Source of the DNA: an uncultured Eubacteriales bacterium
GTDB taxonomy: Bacteria; Bacillota; Clostridia; Monoglobales; Monoglobaceae
Reading direction: 5' to 3'
Assembly (NCBI GenBank): GCA_905201285.1
Contig: CAJKNM010000019.1
Location: forward strand, 1-24,192
DNA length: 24,192 bases
Shown here piece by piece: positions 6,836 through 14,471 of this stretch (position 1 is the first letter of the stretch; each line of letters begins with the position of its first letter). The notes beneath the pieces are model-generated. The model was not told where the DNA came from and made no database searches. It saw nothing but the letters and a program-made list of their open reading frames with translations. The position numbers and the translations under genes were made by a program.

Positions 6836-7927
6836 ATGAAACTTGAAGGGCAAATCAGAATCCCGTCGGGCTGTGCAATTTCAGCGGTTATTTCAAAGGA
6901 CGGGAAGAAAATGACAGGCGAAAAAATCATCGAGAGTATGATTCCTATGCACGACCGTTCAAACGGATTGGGCGGAGGCTTTGCGGCTTACGGAATCTAC
7001 CCTGATTACGCTGATTATTACGCTTTTCATATCTTTTATGACGACTTTGCATGTCGCGAGACATGCGAGAAGTTTTTAAAAGACAAATTTGAAATCGTAA
7101 AGGCAGAGAGTATTCCTACCAGAAAGATGGAACAGATTACCGATGCACCGCTTATCTGGAGATACTTCCTTGTACCTGATCCGTATGCACTCAGACATTC
7201 TCAGCTTGATGAGAAAGAGTTTGTTGCACGTGCGGTAATGAAAATCAATACGGAATGTAAGGGAAGCTATGTTTTCTCAAGCGGAAAGAATATGGGCGCT
7301 TTCAAGGCGGTCGGTTTTCCGGAGGATGTAGGAGTGTACTATAAGCTTGATGAATACGAGGCATACAGCTGGACTGCTCACGGAAGGTATCCGACCAATA
7401 CGCCAGGTTGGTGGGGCGGTGCGCATCCATTTGCACTTCTTGATTATTCGATAGTACATAACGGCGAAATTTCTTCATATGATGCAAACAGACGCTTTAT
7501 CGAAATGTATGGTTATAAATGTAATCTTCAAACAGATACCGAGGTTATAACATATATAGCCGATTATCTTATCAGGAAGAAAAAGCTTACACTTGAAGAG
7601 GCGGCATCGGTAATGGCGGCACCGTTCTGGAGCACAATCGAAAATGCCGATGAAAAGACGAAAGAGAAGCTGACGTATCTCAGAACCGTATATTCGGGGC
7701 TTTTGATAACCGGACCGTTCTCGATTATTCTCGGATTTGAGGGTGGCTTAATGGCACTTAACGATAGACTAAAGCTTCGCTCAATGGTTGTGGGTGAGAA
7801 GGACGATAAGGTGTTCATAGCGAGTGAGGAAGCCGCTATCCGCGTAATGGAACCAAATGCGCAAAATATTTACGCTCCGTCGGGCGGCGAGCCGGTTATA
7901 GTAAAGGTTAAGGAGGGTGCTTTCTAA
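6836..7927 (+). CDS. Glutamate synthase, class II glutamine amidotransferase subunit (GltB1-type)
   Basis: This 363-aa subunit hydrolyses glutamine and supplies ammonia to the FMN subunit encoded next. It has the class II (Ntn-type) amidotransferase layout: a Cys in IPSGCAISAV at residue 13, AHGRYPTNTPGWWGG in mid-protein and HNGEI after it. In this family the catalytic Cys must be N-terminal, so the 12 residues before Cys13 are probably a propeptide that is removed; that is inference from related glutamate synthases. I chose ATG 6836, nine bases after AAAGGA; ATG 6830 is possible. The in-frame ATG at 6794 lies inside the attenuator stem and has no Shine-Dalgarno, so it is unlikely. The stop overlaps the next start (TAATG), a sign of translational coupling. 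Confidence 0.88.
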   Translation: MKLEGQIRIPSGCAISAVISKDGKKMTGEKIIESMIPMHDRSNGLGGGFAAYGIYPDYADYYAFHIFYDDFACRETCEKFLKDKFEIVKAESIPTRKMEQITDAPLIWRYFLVPDPYALRHSQLDEKEFVARAVMKINTECKGSYVFSSGKNMGAFKAVGFPEDVGVYYKLDEYEAYSWTAHGRYPTNTPGWWGGAHPFALLDYSIVHNGEISSYDANRRFIEMYGYKCNLQTDTEVITYIADYLIRKKKLTLEEAASVMAAPFWSTIENADEKTKEKLTYLRTVYSGLLITGPFSIILGFEGGLMALNDRLKLRSMVVGEKDDKVFIASEEAAIRVMEPNAQNIYAPSGGEPVIVKVKEGAF

Positions 7928-9432
7928 TGGGAGTTGAATATATATATCCCGAATTTGAGGTTGTCCGCAATCAAAGCAGGTGCATTCAGTGCCGTGTTTG
8001 TGAAAGACAATGTTCAAATGAGGTTCATACATACGATAAGGATGGAAACGTAATGCTCAGCGACGAGTCAAAGTGCGTATGCTGTCACCGATGTGTTTCG
8101 TTATGTCCGACTCATGCGCTTTCAATCGAAAAGAGCAGATGTTCTTATCGTGAAAACGCAAACTGGTCAAACAATACGATAAAAGAAATATATAAACAGG
8201 CGAACAGCGGCGGTGTTTTGCTGTCATCAATGGGTAACCCGAATCCCCTTCCTGTATACTGGGATAAGATTTTAATAAACGCATCACAGGTTACAAACCC
8301 GCCTATCGACCCGCTTAGAGAGCCGATGGAAACGCGTGTTTTCCTGGGCAAGAAAAATGTTGAACCAAAGCGTAAAGCAGACGGAACACTTGATTGTGAG
8401 CTTCCGCCGCAGCTTGAACTCTCGATGCCGGTTATGTTCTCAGCCATGAGCTATGGTTCAATCAGCTATAATGCACATGAATCGCTTGCGAGAGCATCGA
8501 GAGAGCTTGGCATCTATTATAACACAGGTGAGGGCGGCCTTCACGAAGACTTTTACTGTTACGGCGAGAACACGATTGTTCAGGTTGCATCAGGACGTTT
8601 TGGCGTATACAAGGATTATCTCGAAGCCGGTGCGGCTGTTGAAATTAAGATGGGTCAAGGCGCAAAGCCGGGTATCGGCGGTCACCTTCCCGGCACTAAA
8701 ATTGTCGGTGACGTATCCCGCACAAGAATGATTCCCGAAGGCTCAGACGCTATTTCGCCTGCACCGCATCACGACATATATTCAATAGAGGACTTACGTC
8801 AGCTTGTTTATTCGCTCAAAGAAGCGACAGAGTATAAAAAACCGATTATAGTAAAAGTTGCCGCGGTTCATAATATTGCGGCGATAGCGAGCGGTATCGC
8901 GAGAAGCGGCGCCGATATTATAGCAATCGACGGCTTCCGCGGCGGAACGGGTGCGGCTCCTACCAGAATCCGTGATAACGTCGGAATCCCGATAGAGCTT
9001 GCTCTTGCGTCCGTTGACCAAAGACTTAGGGATGAGGGAATCAGAAATAATGTATCACTTGTTGTCGGCGGAAGTATCAGAAGTGCGGCTGATGTTGTCA
9101 AGGCGGTTGCACTCGGTGCGGATGCTTGTTATATTGCGACCTCTGCGCTTCTTGCTCTCGGCTGTCATCTGTGCCGAACCTGTCAGACAGGTAAGTGTAA
9201 TTGGGGTATAGCGACTCAGAGACCCGAACTGGTTAAGAGACTTAACCCCAATGTCGGAACAGAGAGATTGATAAATCTTATGACGGCTTGGAAGCATGAG
9301 ATAAAAGAGCTGATGGGCGGAATGGGAATTAACTCAATCGAGGCGCTTCGCGGAAACCGCCTTATGCTCAGAGGAATAAATCTTACCGGAAAGGAGCTTG
9401 AGATACTGGGTATCTCACACGCAGGAGAATGA
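7927..9432 (+). CDS. Glutamate synthase FMN-domain subunit with N-terminal ferredoxin domain (GltB2-type)
   Basis: This is the 501-aa catalytic core that turns 2-oxoglutarate plus ammonia into glutamate. Residues 15-65 are a 2[4Fe-4S] ferredoxin module (C19, C22, C25, C29 and C50, C53, C56, C60). The FMN-binding alpha/beta-barrel fills the rest, with MSYGSISYNAHESLA and GIGGHLPGTK typical of glutamate synthase central domains. Near the C-terminus CHLCRTCQTGKCNWG supplies the Cys ligands for the family's 3Fe-4S cluster. In bacterial GltB this domain is fused to the amidotransferase and GXGXG parts. Here it is a separate protein, as in the archaeal-type enzyme. The fused ferredoxin suggests electrons arrive through iron-sulfur carriers rather than a standard GltD. 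Start ATG overlaps the upstream stop, and the end overlaps the next gene (ATGA). Confidence 0.92.
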   Translation: MGVEYIYPEFEVVRNQSRCIQCRVCERQCSNEVHTYDKDGNVMLSDESKCVCCHRCVSLCPTHALSIEKSRCSYRENANWSNNTIKEIYKQANSGGVLLSSMGNPNPLPVYWDKILINASQVTNPPIDPLREPMETRVFLGKKNVEPKRKADGTLDCELPPQLELSMPVMFSAMSYGSISYNAHESLARASRELGIYYNTGEGGLHEDFYCYGENTIVQVASGRFGVYKDYLEAGAAVEIKMGQGAKPGIGGHLPGTKIVGDVSRTRMIPEGSDAISPAPHHDIYSIEDLRQLVYSLKEATEYKKPIIVKVAAVHNIAAIASGIARSGADIIAIDGFRGGTGAAPTRIRDNVGIPIELALASVDQRLRDEGIRNNVSLVVGGSIRSAADVVKAVALGADACYIATSALLALGCHLCRTCQTGKCNWGIATQRPELVKRLNPNVGTERLINLMTAWKHEIKELMGGMGINSIEALRGNRLMLRGINLTGKELEILGISHAGE

Positions 9433-9860
9433 GAAGAGTATATGTAAATGAAGAATGGTGTTTGGGCTGTCATCTTTGCGAATACAACTGTGCCTTTGCC
9501 AATTCCGGTGAAAGCAGTATGGTCAAAGCCTTGAAGGATAAAAAGATTTACCCGAGAATTCAGGTGGAGGAAGGCGATAAGATTAATTTCGCTGTGTCGT
9601 GCAGGCATTGTACAGACCCTCTCTGCATAAAGAGCTGTATCTCGGGCGCACTGACAAAAGACGAAAACGGTGTGGTTACCATAGACCACAACAAATGTGT
9701 GGGATGTCTGACCTGTATTCTCGTTTGTCCTTACGGAACGGTTGTAAGAGACGGCGAAGGTGCGGTTAATAAATGTGAGCTTTGCCTTAAAAATTCATGC
9801 GGCTCGCCCGCGTGTGTTAAGGGATGTCCCAATAGGGCGATTGTATATGAGGAGAGGTGA
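9429..9860 (+). CDS. 4Fe-4S electron-transfer protein (four-cluster, HycB/DmsB-like)
   Basis: This is a 143-aa polyferredoxin-like protein with four cysteine groups: CLGCHLCEYNC, CRHCTDPLCIKSC, CVGCLTCILVC and CELCLKNSCGSPACVKGC. The arrangement matches the four-cluster electron-transfer subunits of complex iron-sulfur enzymes such as HycB and DmsB. There is no signal peptide or membrane segment, so it should be cytoplasmic. It lies between the FMN subunit (4-base ATGA overlap) and an FAD oxidoreductase. The simplest reading is an electron wire from that flavoprotein or from ferredoxin to the glutamate synthase core. That role is inferred from order, not from a diagnostic motif. Confidence 0.85.
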   Translation: MRRVYVNEEWCLGCHLCEYNCAFANSGESSMVKALKDKKIYPRIQVEEGDKINFAVSCRHCTDPLCIKSCISGALTKDENGVVTIDHNKCVGCLTCILVCPYGTVVRDGEGAVNKCELCLKNSCGSPACVKGCPNRAIVYEER

Positions 9861-9863
9861 CGA

Positions 9864-11105
9864 ATGATGAAGCATTATGTAATTATCGGAAACGGTACGG
9901 CGGCGGTCGGCTGTATAGAGGGTATCAGAACAGTTGACAAGGAATCGCCGATAACGGTTGTTTCGGGCGAAAACAGACATGTATATTGCAGACCATTGAT
10001 TTCGTATTACCTTGAAGGAATGACTGATATAGAGAAGATGAAATACAGAAAGGACAGCTTCTACAGCGATAATAACTGTGAAGTCCTTTACGGAAAGCAC
10101 GCGGTGTCTGTAGACAAGGACAAAAAGACGGTTCAGCTTGACGATGGCGAGGTTTTGAATTATGATGAGCTTTGCGTTGCCGCTGGGTCGCGGTCATTTG
10201 TTCCTCCGTTTGAGGGGCTTGATACGGTCGAAAAGAAGTTTAATTTTATGACACTGGATGACGCGCTTGCGCTTGAATCGGCGGTTGAACCCGATTCAAA
10301 GGTTCTGATAGTCGGGGCGGGTCTTATCGGCCTTAAATGTGCCGAAGGTATTCAGGAACGCGTGGGAAGCATAACCGTCTGTGACCTCGCAGACAGGGTG
10401 CTTTCAAGTATTCTTGACAGCGAATGTTCAGAGCTTATGAGCAGGAACCTTGAAGAACACGGAATATCTCTTATGCTTGGCGATACCGCGGTTAGGTTTG
10501 ATAAGAATACTGCTTATATGAAGAGCGGAAGCGAGGTCGATTTTGACGTTTTGGTTCTCGCTGTCGGCGTTCGTGCCAATATTTCGCTTGTCAGGGACGC
10601 AGGCGGTGAGGTAAACCGCGGTATAATAATAAACAACCGTATGCAGACAACAATAGATAATATTTATGCCGCAGGCGACTGCACAGAGGGCAAGGATTCG
10701 TCAGACGGCCAAAACCGTGTCATAGCGATTCTTCCGAACGCGTATATGCAGGGAAAGTGTGCCGGCGTAAATATGGCCGGCGGAGACGAAACGTTTGATA
10801 ACGCTATCCCGATGAACTCAATCGGTTTCTTTGGGATGAATGCGATGACAGCGGGACAGAGACCCGATGATGCAGAGGTCTATGAAGAAAAGTCAGATAA
10901 CAGAATCAAAAAGCTGTATACAAAAGACGGGTATCTCACAGGTTTTATGATGATAAACTGCGCTGAGCGTACAGGAATATACACCTCGCTTATACGAAAT
11001 AAAACACCGCTTGACAGCGTTGACTTTGATTTATTGAAAAAAAATCCGGGTTTGATGACTTTTGGTGAAAATTATACTGGAAAAAAGTTAGGGAGTGTGG
11101 TATAA
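9864..11105 (+). CDS. FAD-dependent NAD(P)-type pyridine nucleotide-disulfide oxidoreductase
   Basis: This 413-aa flavoprotein has the two-dinucleotide fold: an FAD site at the N-terminus (IIGNGTAAVG), a second Rossmann site VLIVGAGLIGLKCAEG in the middle for NAD(P)H, and the FAD-closing motif IYAAGDC. It resembles NirB N-terminal/rubredoxin reductase-like enzymes and lacks the redox-active CxxC of thioredoxin or lipoamide reductases. Because no gltD is present, it is the likely electron-entry subunit of the split glutamate synthase. NADH or NADPH preference cannot be decided by eye. A strong GAGGAGAGGTG precedes the start; the second Met codon at 9867 is equally placed. Spacing of only three bases from the upstream gene indicates co-translation. 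Confidence 0.87.
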   Translation: MMKHYVIIGNGTAAVGCIEGIRTVDKESPITVVSGENRHVYCRPLISYYLEGMTDIEKMKYRKDSFYSDNNCEVLYGKHAVSVDKDKKTVQLDDGEVLNYDELCVAAGSRSFVPPFEGLDTVEKKFNFMTLDDALALESAVEPDSKVLIVGAGLIGLKCAEGIQERVGSITVCDLADRVLSSILDSECSELMSRNLEEHGISLMLGDTAVRFDKNTAYMKSGSEVDFDVLVLAVGVRANISLVRDAGGEVNRGIIINNRMQTTIDNIYAAGDCTEGKDSSDGQNRVIAILPNAYMQGKCAGVNMAGGDETFDNAIPMNSIGFFGMNAMTAGQRPDDAEVYEEKSDNRIKKLYTKDGYLTGFMMINCAERTGIYTSLIRNKTPLDSVDFDLLKKNPGLMTFGENYTGKKLGSVV

Positions 11106-11106
11106 T

Positions 11107-11826
11107 ATGATTATAGATGCAAAAAAACTCGGCTTTGCTGAATTAAATGAGAAAATCAGAAGCACCGATGAGGATTGCACAATCACCGACTGCTGTGGTC
11201 AGAGATTTATCGCGGCGGGGATGAGTGACAAAAAGATTTCCGTTTCGGGTATCCCGGGAAACGCTCTCGGTGCATATCTTAACGGTGCGATAATAGAAGT
11301 TTCGGACAACGCTCAAGACGCGGTGGGTGACACGATGAATGCCGGAAAGATTATTGTCCATGGAGGAATCGGAGACGCCCCTGGTTACGCAATGCGCGGC
11401 GGTGAGATTTTTGTCAACGGAAACGCAGGATACCGCGCCGGTATTCATATGAAGGCCTACCGTGAAAAGAAGCCTATCCTGGTTATCGGCGGGAGAACGG
11501 GAAGCTTCCTCGGCGAGTATCAGGCCGGTGGTTTGATTATCGTTCTCGGCCTTAACGATGACGGAAAGAACATTGTCGGTAACTTTCCCTGCACCGGTAT
11601 GCACGGCGGAAAAATTTTTCTGAGGTCAAAATGCGAGGGCATAAAATTTCCGAGTCAGGTTTCTGCCGCTCCCGCTTCAGATGATGACAAAGAAGAAATT
11701 AAAATGTATATTGAAGAATTTTGCAAATACTTCGGCTACAACAGTGAAGAACTCTTAAAAGATGATTTTACAGTGGTTACGCCTGACAGCAAGAACCCTT
11801 ATAAACAGATGTATGTTGCAAACTAA
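11107..11826 (+). CDS. Glutamate synthase GXGXG-domain subunit (GltB3-type)
   Basis: This 239-aa protein is the structural beta-helix domain that forms the C-terminal part of conventional GltB. Repeated glycine turns are visible: GNALGAYLNGAIIEV, GDTMNAGKIIVHGGIG, GYAMRGGEIFVNGNAGYRAG and GGRTGSFLGEYQAGG. It has no catalytic residues; in the fused enzyme it holds the amidotransferase and FMN domains in register. I start it at ATG 11107, eleven bases after AGGGAG and one base after the upstream stop; an in-frame GTG at 11095 would overlap that Shine-Dalgarno. About 50 C-terminal residues beyond the glycine repeats (CKYFGYNSEELL) look like an adaptor tail of the split form. Confidence 0.88.
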   Translation: MIIDAKKLGFAELNEKIRSTDEDCTITDCCGQRFIAAGMSDKKISVSGIPGNALGAYLNGAIIEVSDNAQDAVGDTMNAGKIIVHGGIGDAPGYAMRGGEIFVNGNAGYRAGIHMKAYREKKPILVIGGRTGSFLGEYQAGGLIIVLGLNDDGKNIVGNFPCTGMHGGKIFLRSKCEGIKFPSQVSAAPASDDDKEEIKMYIEEFCKYFGYNSEELLKDDFTVVTPDSKNPYKQMYVAN

Positions 11827-11847
11827 TTAGAAAAGCAGGTGGCTTAT

Positions 11848-13056
11848 ATGAATTATTCAAGCTCTGAAATTATACAATATATAAAAGAAGAGGACGTTAA
11901 ATTTATACGTCTTGCTTTCTGTGATGTCTATGGAAAACAGAAAAATATATCGATTATGCCGAGCGAGCTTGAACGTGCTTTCAGCTATGGAATCACGATT
12001 GACTCGTCAGCTATAAACGGTTTTGGCGGTGAGGTGCACTCTGACCTACTTCTGCACCCCGACCCTTCAACGATTGCCGTTCTTCCGTGGCGTCCTGAAC
12101 ACGGAAGGGTAATTCGTATGTTCTGTGACATAACTCACCCTGACGGAAAAACGTTTGAGGCTGATAATAGAAGAATTCTCCGCGAGGCGGTTGCAAAGGC
12201 AAAGGAAAAAGGCTATACCTTTGCCTTTGGCGCTGAAATGGAGTTTTATTTGTTTAAGACGGACGAGGAGGGAACCCCGACGGATATTCCTTACGACAAG
12301 GCGGGATATATGGATATTGCACCTGACGATAAGGGTGAGAATGTCCGGCGTGAGATTTGCCTGACGCTTGAGCGGATGGGGATTATCCCCGAAAGCTCGC
12401 ATCACGAAGAGGGGCCCGGACAGAATGAGATTGACTTCAGGTATTCGGCTCCGCTCAATGCGGCGGACAATGCAACAACATTTCGCTCGGTTATTAACAC
12501 GATATCGGCGAGAAACGGATTGTATGCCGACTTTTCACCTAAGCCTATTGCCGAGATGCCGGGAAACGGCTTTCATATCAACTTTTCGGTCAAGGGCGGA
12601 GATGAACAGAAGAATTTGCCTTGTGCGATAGCGGGGATTCTTGATAAGATTTATGATATGACCGCTTTTTTAAATCCGATAAGAAATTCTTATGAGAGAC
12701 TCGGAAAGCTGAAAGCGCCGAAGTATATCACATGGTCAAGCCAGAACCGCTCACAGCTTATTCGTATCCCGACCGGTGAAGGTGCATATAGGCGTGCGGA
12801 GCTTCGGTCGCCCGACCCGATGGCGAATCCGTATTTGGCATATACGCTTCTTATTTATGCAGGCCTTTATGGAATCGAAAATCAGCTTGAGCTTCCGAGA
12901 CCTGCTGATATAAACCTTTATTTGGCGGACAAAAAGCTTACGAGTGAATATAAAAAGCTGCCTGAGAATCTTGACGAGGCGGCTCAAGCGGCGGCTAAAA
13001 GCAAGTTTATTACCGGATGCTTACCTAAGACGGTTATAGAAACATACTGCGGATAA
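11848..13056 (+). CDS. glnA: Glutamine synthetase, type I (short form)
   Basis: Glutamine synthetase makes glutamine from glutamate, ammonia and ATP and so feeds the glutamate synthase encoded upstream. Diagnostic blocks are FGAEMEFYLF (metal-binding Glu), EGPGQNEIDFRY, GNGFHINFSV and NPIRNSYERLG followed by RIP. At 402 aa it is shorter than the 440-470 aa of common bacterial type I enzymes. I cannot assign the missing length to one loop with certainty. An NLY motif occurs near the C-terminus, but the neighbourhood does not resemble an adenylylation site, as expected for Firmicutes. The start is ATG 11848, five bases after AGGTGG; the in-frame GTG at 11839 falls in that site. The ANTAR regulator follows after 21 bases. 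Confidence 0.92.
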   Translation: MNYSSSEIIQYIKEEDVKFIRLAFCDVYGKQKNISIMPSELERAFSYGITIDSSAINGFGGEVHSDLLLHPDPSTIAVLPWRPEHGRVIRMFCDITHPDGKTFEADNRRILREAVAKAKEKGYTFAFGAEMEFYLFKTDEEGTPTDIPYDKAGYMDIAPDDKGENVRREICLTLERMGIIPESSHHEEGPGQNEIDFRYSAPLNAADNATTFRSVINTISARNGLYADFSPKPIAEMPGNGFHINFSVKGGDEQKNLPCAIAGILDKIYDMTAFLNPIRNSYERLGKLKAPKYITWSSQNRSQLIRIPTGEGAYRRAELRSPDPMANPYLAYTLLIYAGLYGIENQLELPRPADINLYLADKKLTSEYKKLPENLDEAAQAAAKSKFITGCLPKTVIETYCG

Positions 13057-13077
13057 ATTCGGAAAGGTGGGAGCGTG

Positions 13078-13662
13078 ATGCCGCTTAAAGAGCGTGTATA
13101 CAGCATTCTTGTTGTTTCCCCTGCGGAAAAATTCAATACTGCAATCAAATCTATGCTCCCCGAGGCGGAGTTTTCCCCGGTTAAGTTTGTGAAAAGCGTC
13201 GGGGAGGCCCGCAGGCGGATTCTTGAGCAGGAGTTCGATATAGTGCTGATTAACACACCGCTGCCCGATGAATTCGGAACGCGTCTTGCTATTGATTTGT
13301 GTACAGAAAGCGGTGTCGGGACGTTACTTTTTGTCCGTTCTGAGTTGTATGATGATATATACGAAAAGGTTACCGATTACGGTGTGTTGACCATTTCAAA
13401 GCCGACCTCGGCGGCGATTATAATGCAGTCGATACGTCTCCTTTGCGGAACGCGTGAGCGTCTTCGAAGAATGGAGAAAAAGACGGCTTCGGTTGAAGAA
13501 AAAATTGAGGAAATCAGACTTGTCAACCGTGCAAAGTGGATTCTAATCGATGAACTTAAAATGACTGAAACAGATGCACACCGTTACATAGAGAAGCAGG
13601 CAATGGACAGATGCGTCACACGCCGGAAGATTGCTGAAGGAATCATTCAAACATATAAATAA
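13078..13662 (+). CDS. ANTAR-domain antiterminator with degenerate receiver domain (NitR-like)
   Basis: This 194-aa protein has a receiver-like domain (about 7-122), a charged helix likely to be a coiled coil (128-147) and an ANTAR RNA-binding domain (about 146-193; RAKWILIDELKMTETDAHRY, then EKQAMDR). ANTAR proteins bind hairpin RNAs in leaders and prevent terminator formation. The receiver appears unable to accept phosphate: N59 stands where the phospho-Asp belongs (IVLINTPLPD), and the acidic pair after strand 1 is SPAE. K108 in SKP is kept. Position after glnA and glutamate synthase resembles the nitR genes of solventogenic clostridia, reported as nitrogen-control antiterminators. The leader terminator at 6755-6813 is its natural candidate target. 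ATG 13078 is chosen, seven bases after AAAGGTGG. Confidence 0.88.
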   Translation: MPLKERVYSILVVSPAEKFNTAIKSMLPEAEFSPVKFVKSVGEARRRILEQEFDIVLINTPLPDEFGTRLAIDLCTESGVGTLLFVRSELYDDIYEKVTDYGVLTISKPTSAAIIMQSIRLLCGTRERLRRMEKKTASVEEKIEEIRLVNRAKWILIDELKMTETDAHRYIEKQAMDRCVTRRKIAEGIIQTYK

Positions 13663-13676
13663 ACAGGGGTGAAATT

Positions 13677-14471
13677 ATGAAGTTTACTAAAATGCACGGA
13701 CTGGGAAACGATTATCTTTATGTCTATTCCGAAACTGAACCGACAAACGCACCCGAGCTTTCGATTAAGCTTTCAAGGCGGCACTTCGGTGCGGGTTCTG
13801 ACGGGATGATTTGGATTTTGCCGTCTGATAAGGCGGATTTTAAGATGCGCATATTTAATGCTGACGGAAGTGAGGCTAAAATGTGTGGAAACGGTATAAG
13901 ATGTGTGGGCAGATATGTTTATGATAAAGGTTATACCGATAAAACTCATTTAACGGTTGACACGCTTTCGGGAATCAAAATTCTTGATTTAAAACTAAAG
14001 GACGGTAAGGCAGTCGCGGCAACCGTTAATATGGGTGAGGTCAACGTCGGCAAAAAAATGAGCCTTGAGGTTCTCGGCGATAAAGTGGAGTGTATCCCCG
14101 TTTCGGTTGGTAATCCTCACGCTGTTATTTTCACTGATGACGCCGAGAATGCACCGCTCACAACGGTCGGAGCAGCAATCGAACATCATAGCGAGTTCCC
14201 CGATGGTGTAAATGTCGAGTTTGTTCAGGCGCTCGACGGAAATACTCTTCGTATGCGCGTATGGGAACGCGGAAGCGGTATTACTATGGCGTGCGGAACA
14301 GGAGCGTGTGCGTCTGTATCCGCCGCGGTTGCGGAAGGCTTCTGTAAGGAGGGTGAGCCGATTGAGGTTAAGCTTGACGGCGGCTCTTTGTTTATAACCA
14401 AAAACGCTGACGGCACAGTTTTAATGACAGGTCCGGCTGAATTTGTATATGAAGGAGAGACGATAGAATGA
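13677..14471 (+). CDS. dapF: Diaminopimelate epimerase
   Basis: DapF converts LL-diaminopimelate to the meso form used for peptidoglycan and lysine. The 264-aa length is normal. Both catalytic cysteines are in their motifs: C70 in MCGNGIRC and C206 in MACGTGAC. The N-terminal MKFTKMHGLGND is also characteristic. An AGGGGTGA site precedes ATG 13677, 14 bases after the ANTAR gene. I see no terminator or promoter between them, so dapF probably belongs to the nitrogen transcript. The next gene overlaps by four bases (ATGA). Confidence 0.96.
   Translation: MKFTKMHGLGNDYLYVYSETEPTNAPELSIKLSRRHFGAGSDGMIWILPSDKADFKMRIFNADGSEAKMCGNGIRCVGRYVYDKGYTDKTHLTVDTLSGIKILDLKLKDGKAVAATVNMGEVNVGKKMSLEVLGDKVECIPVSVGNPHAVIFTDDAENAPLTTVGAAIEHHSEFPDGVNVEFVQALDGNTLRMRVWERGSGITMACGTGACASVSAAVAEGFCKEGEPIEVKLDGGSLFITKNADGTVLMTGPAEFVYEGETIE

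Noticed and set aside
9216..9689. 157-codon open frame on the minus strand
   Set aside because: It lies across the end of the FMN subunit and the 4Fe-4S gene, both clearly coding on the plus strand; composition suggests a reverse-strand shadow.
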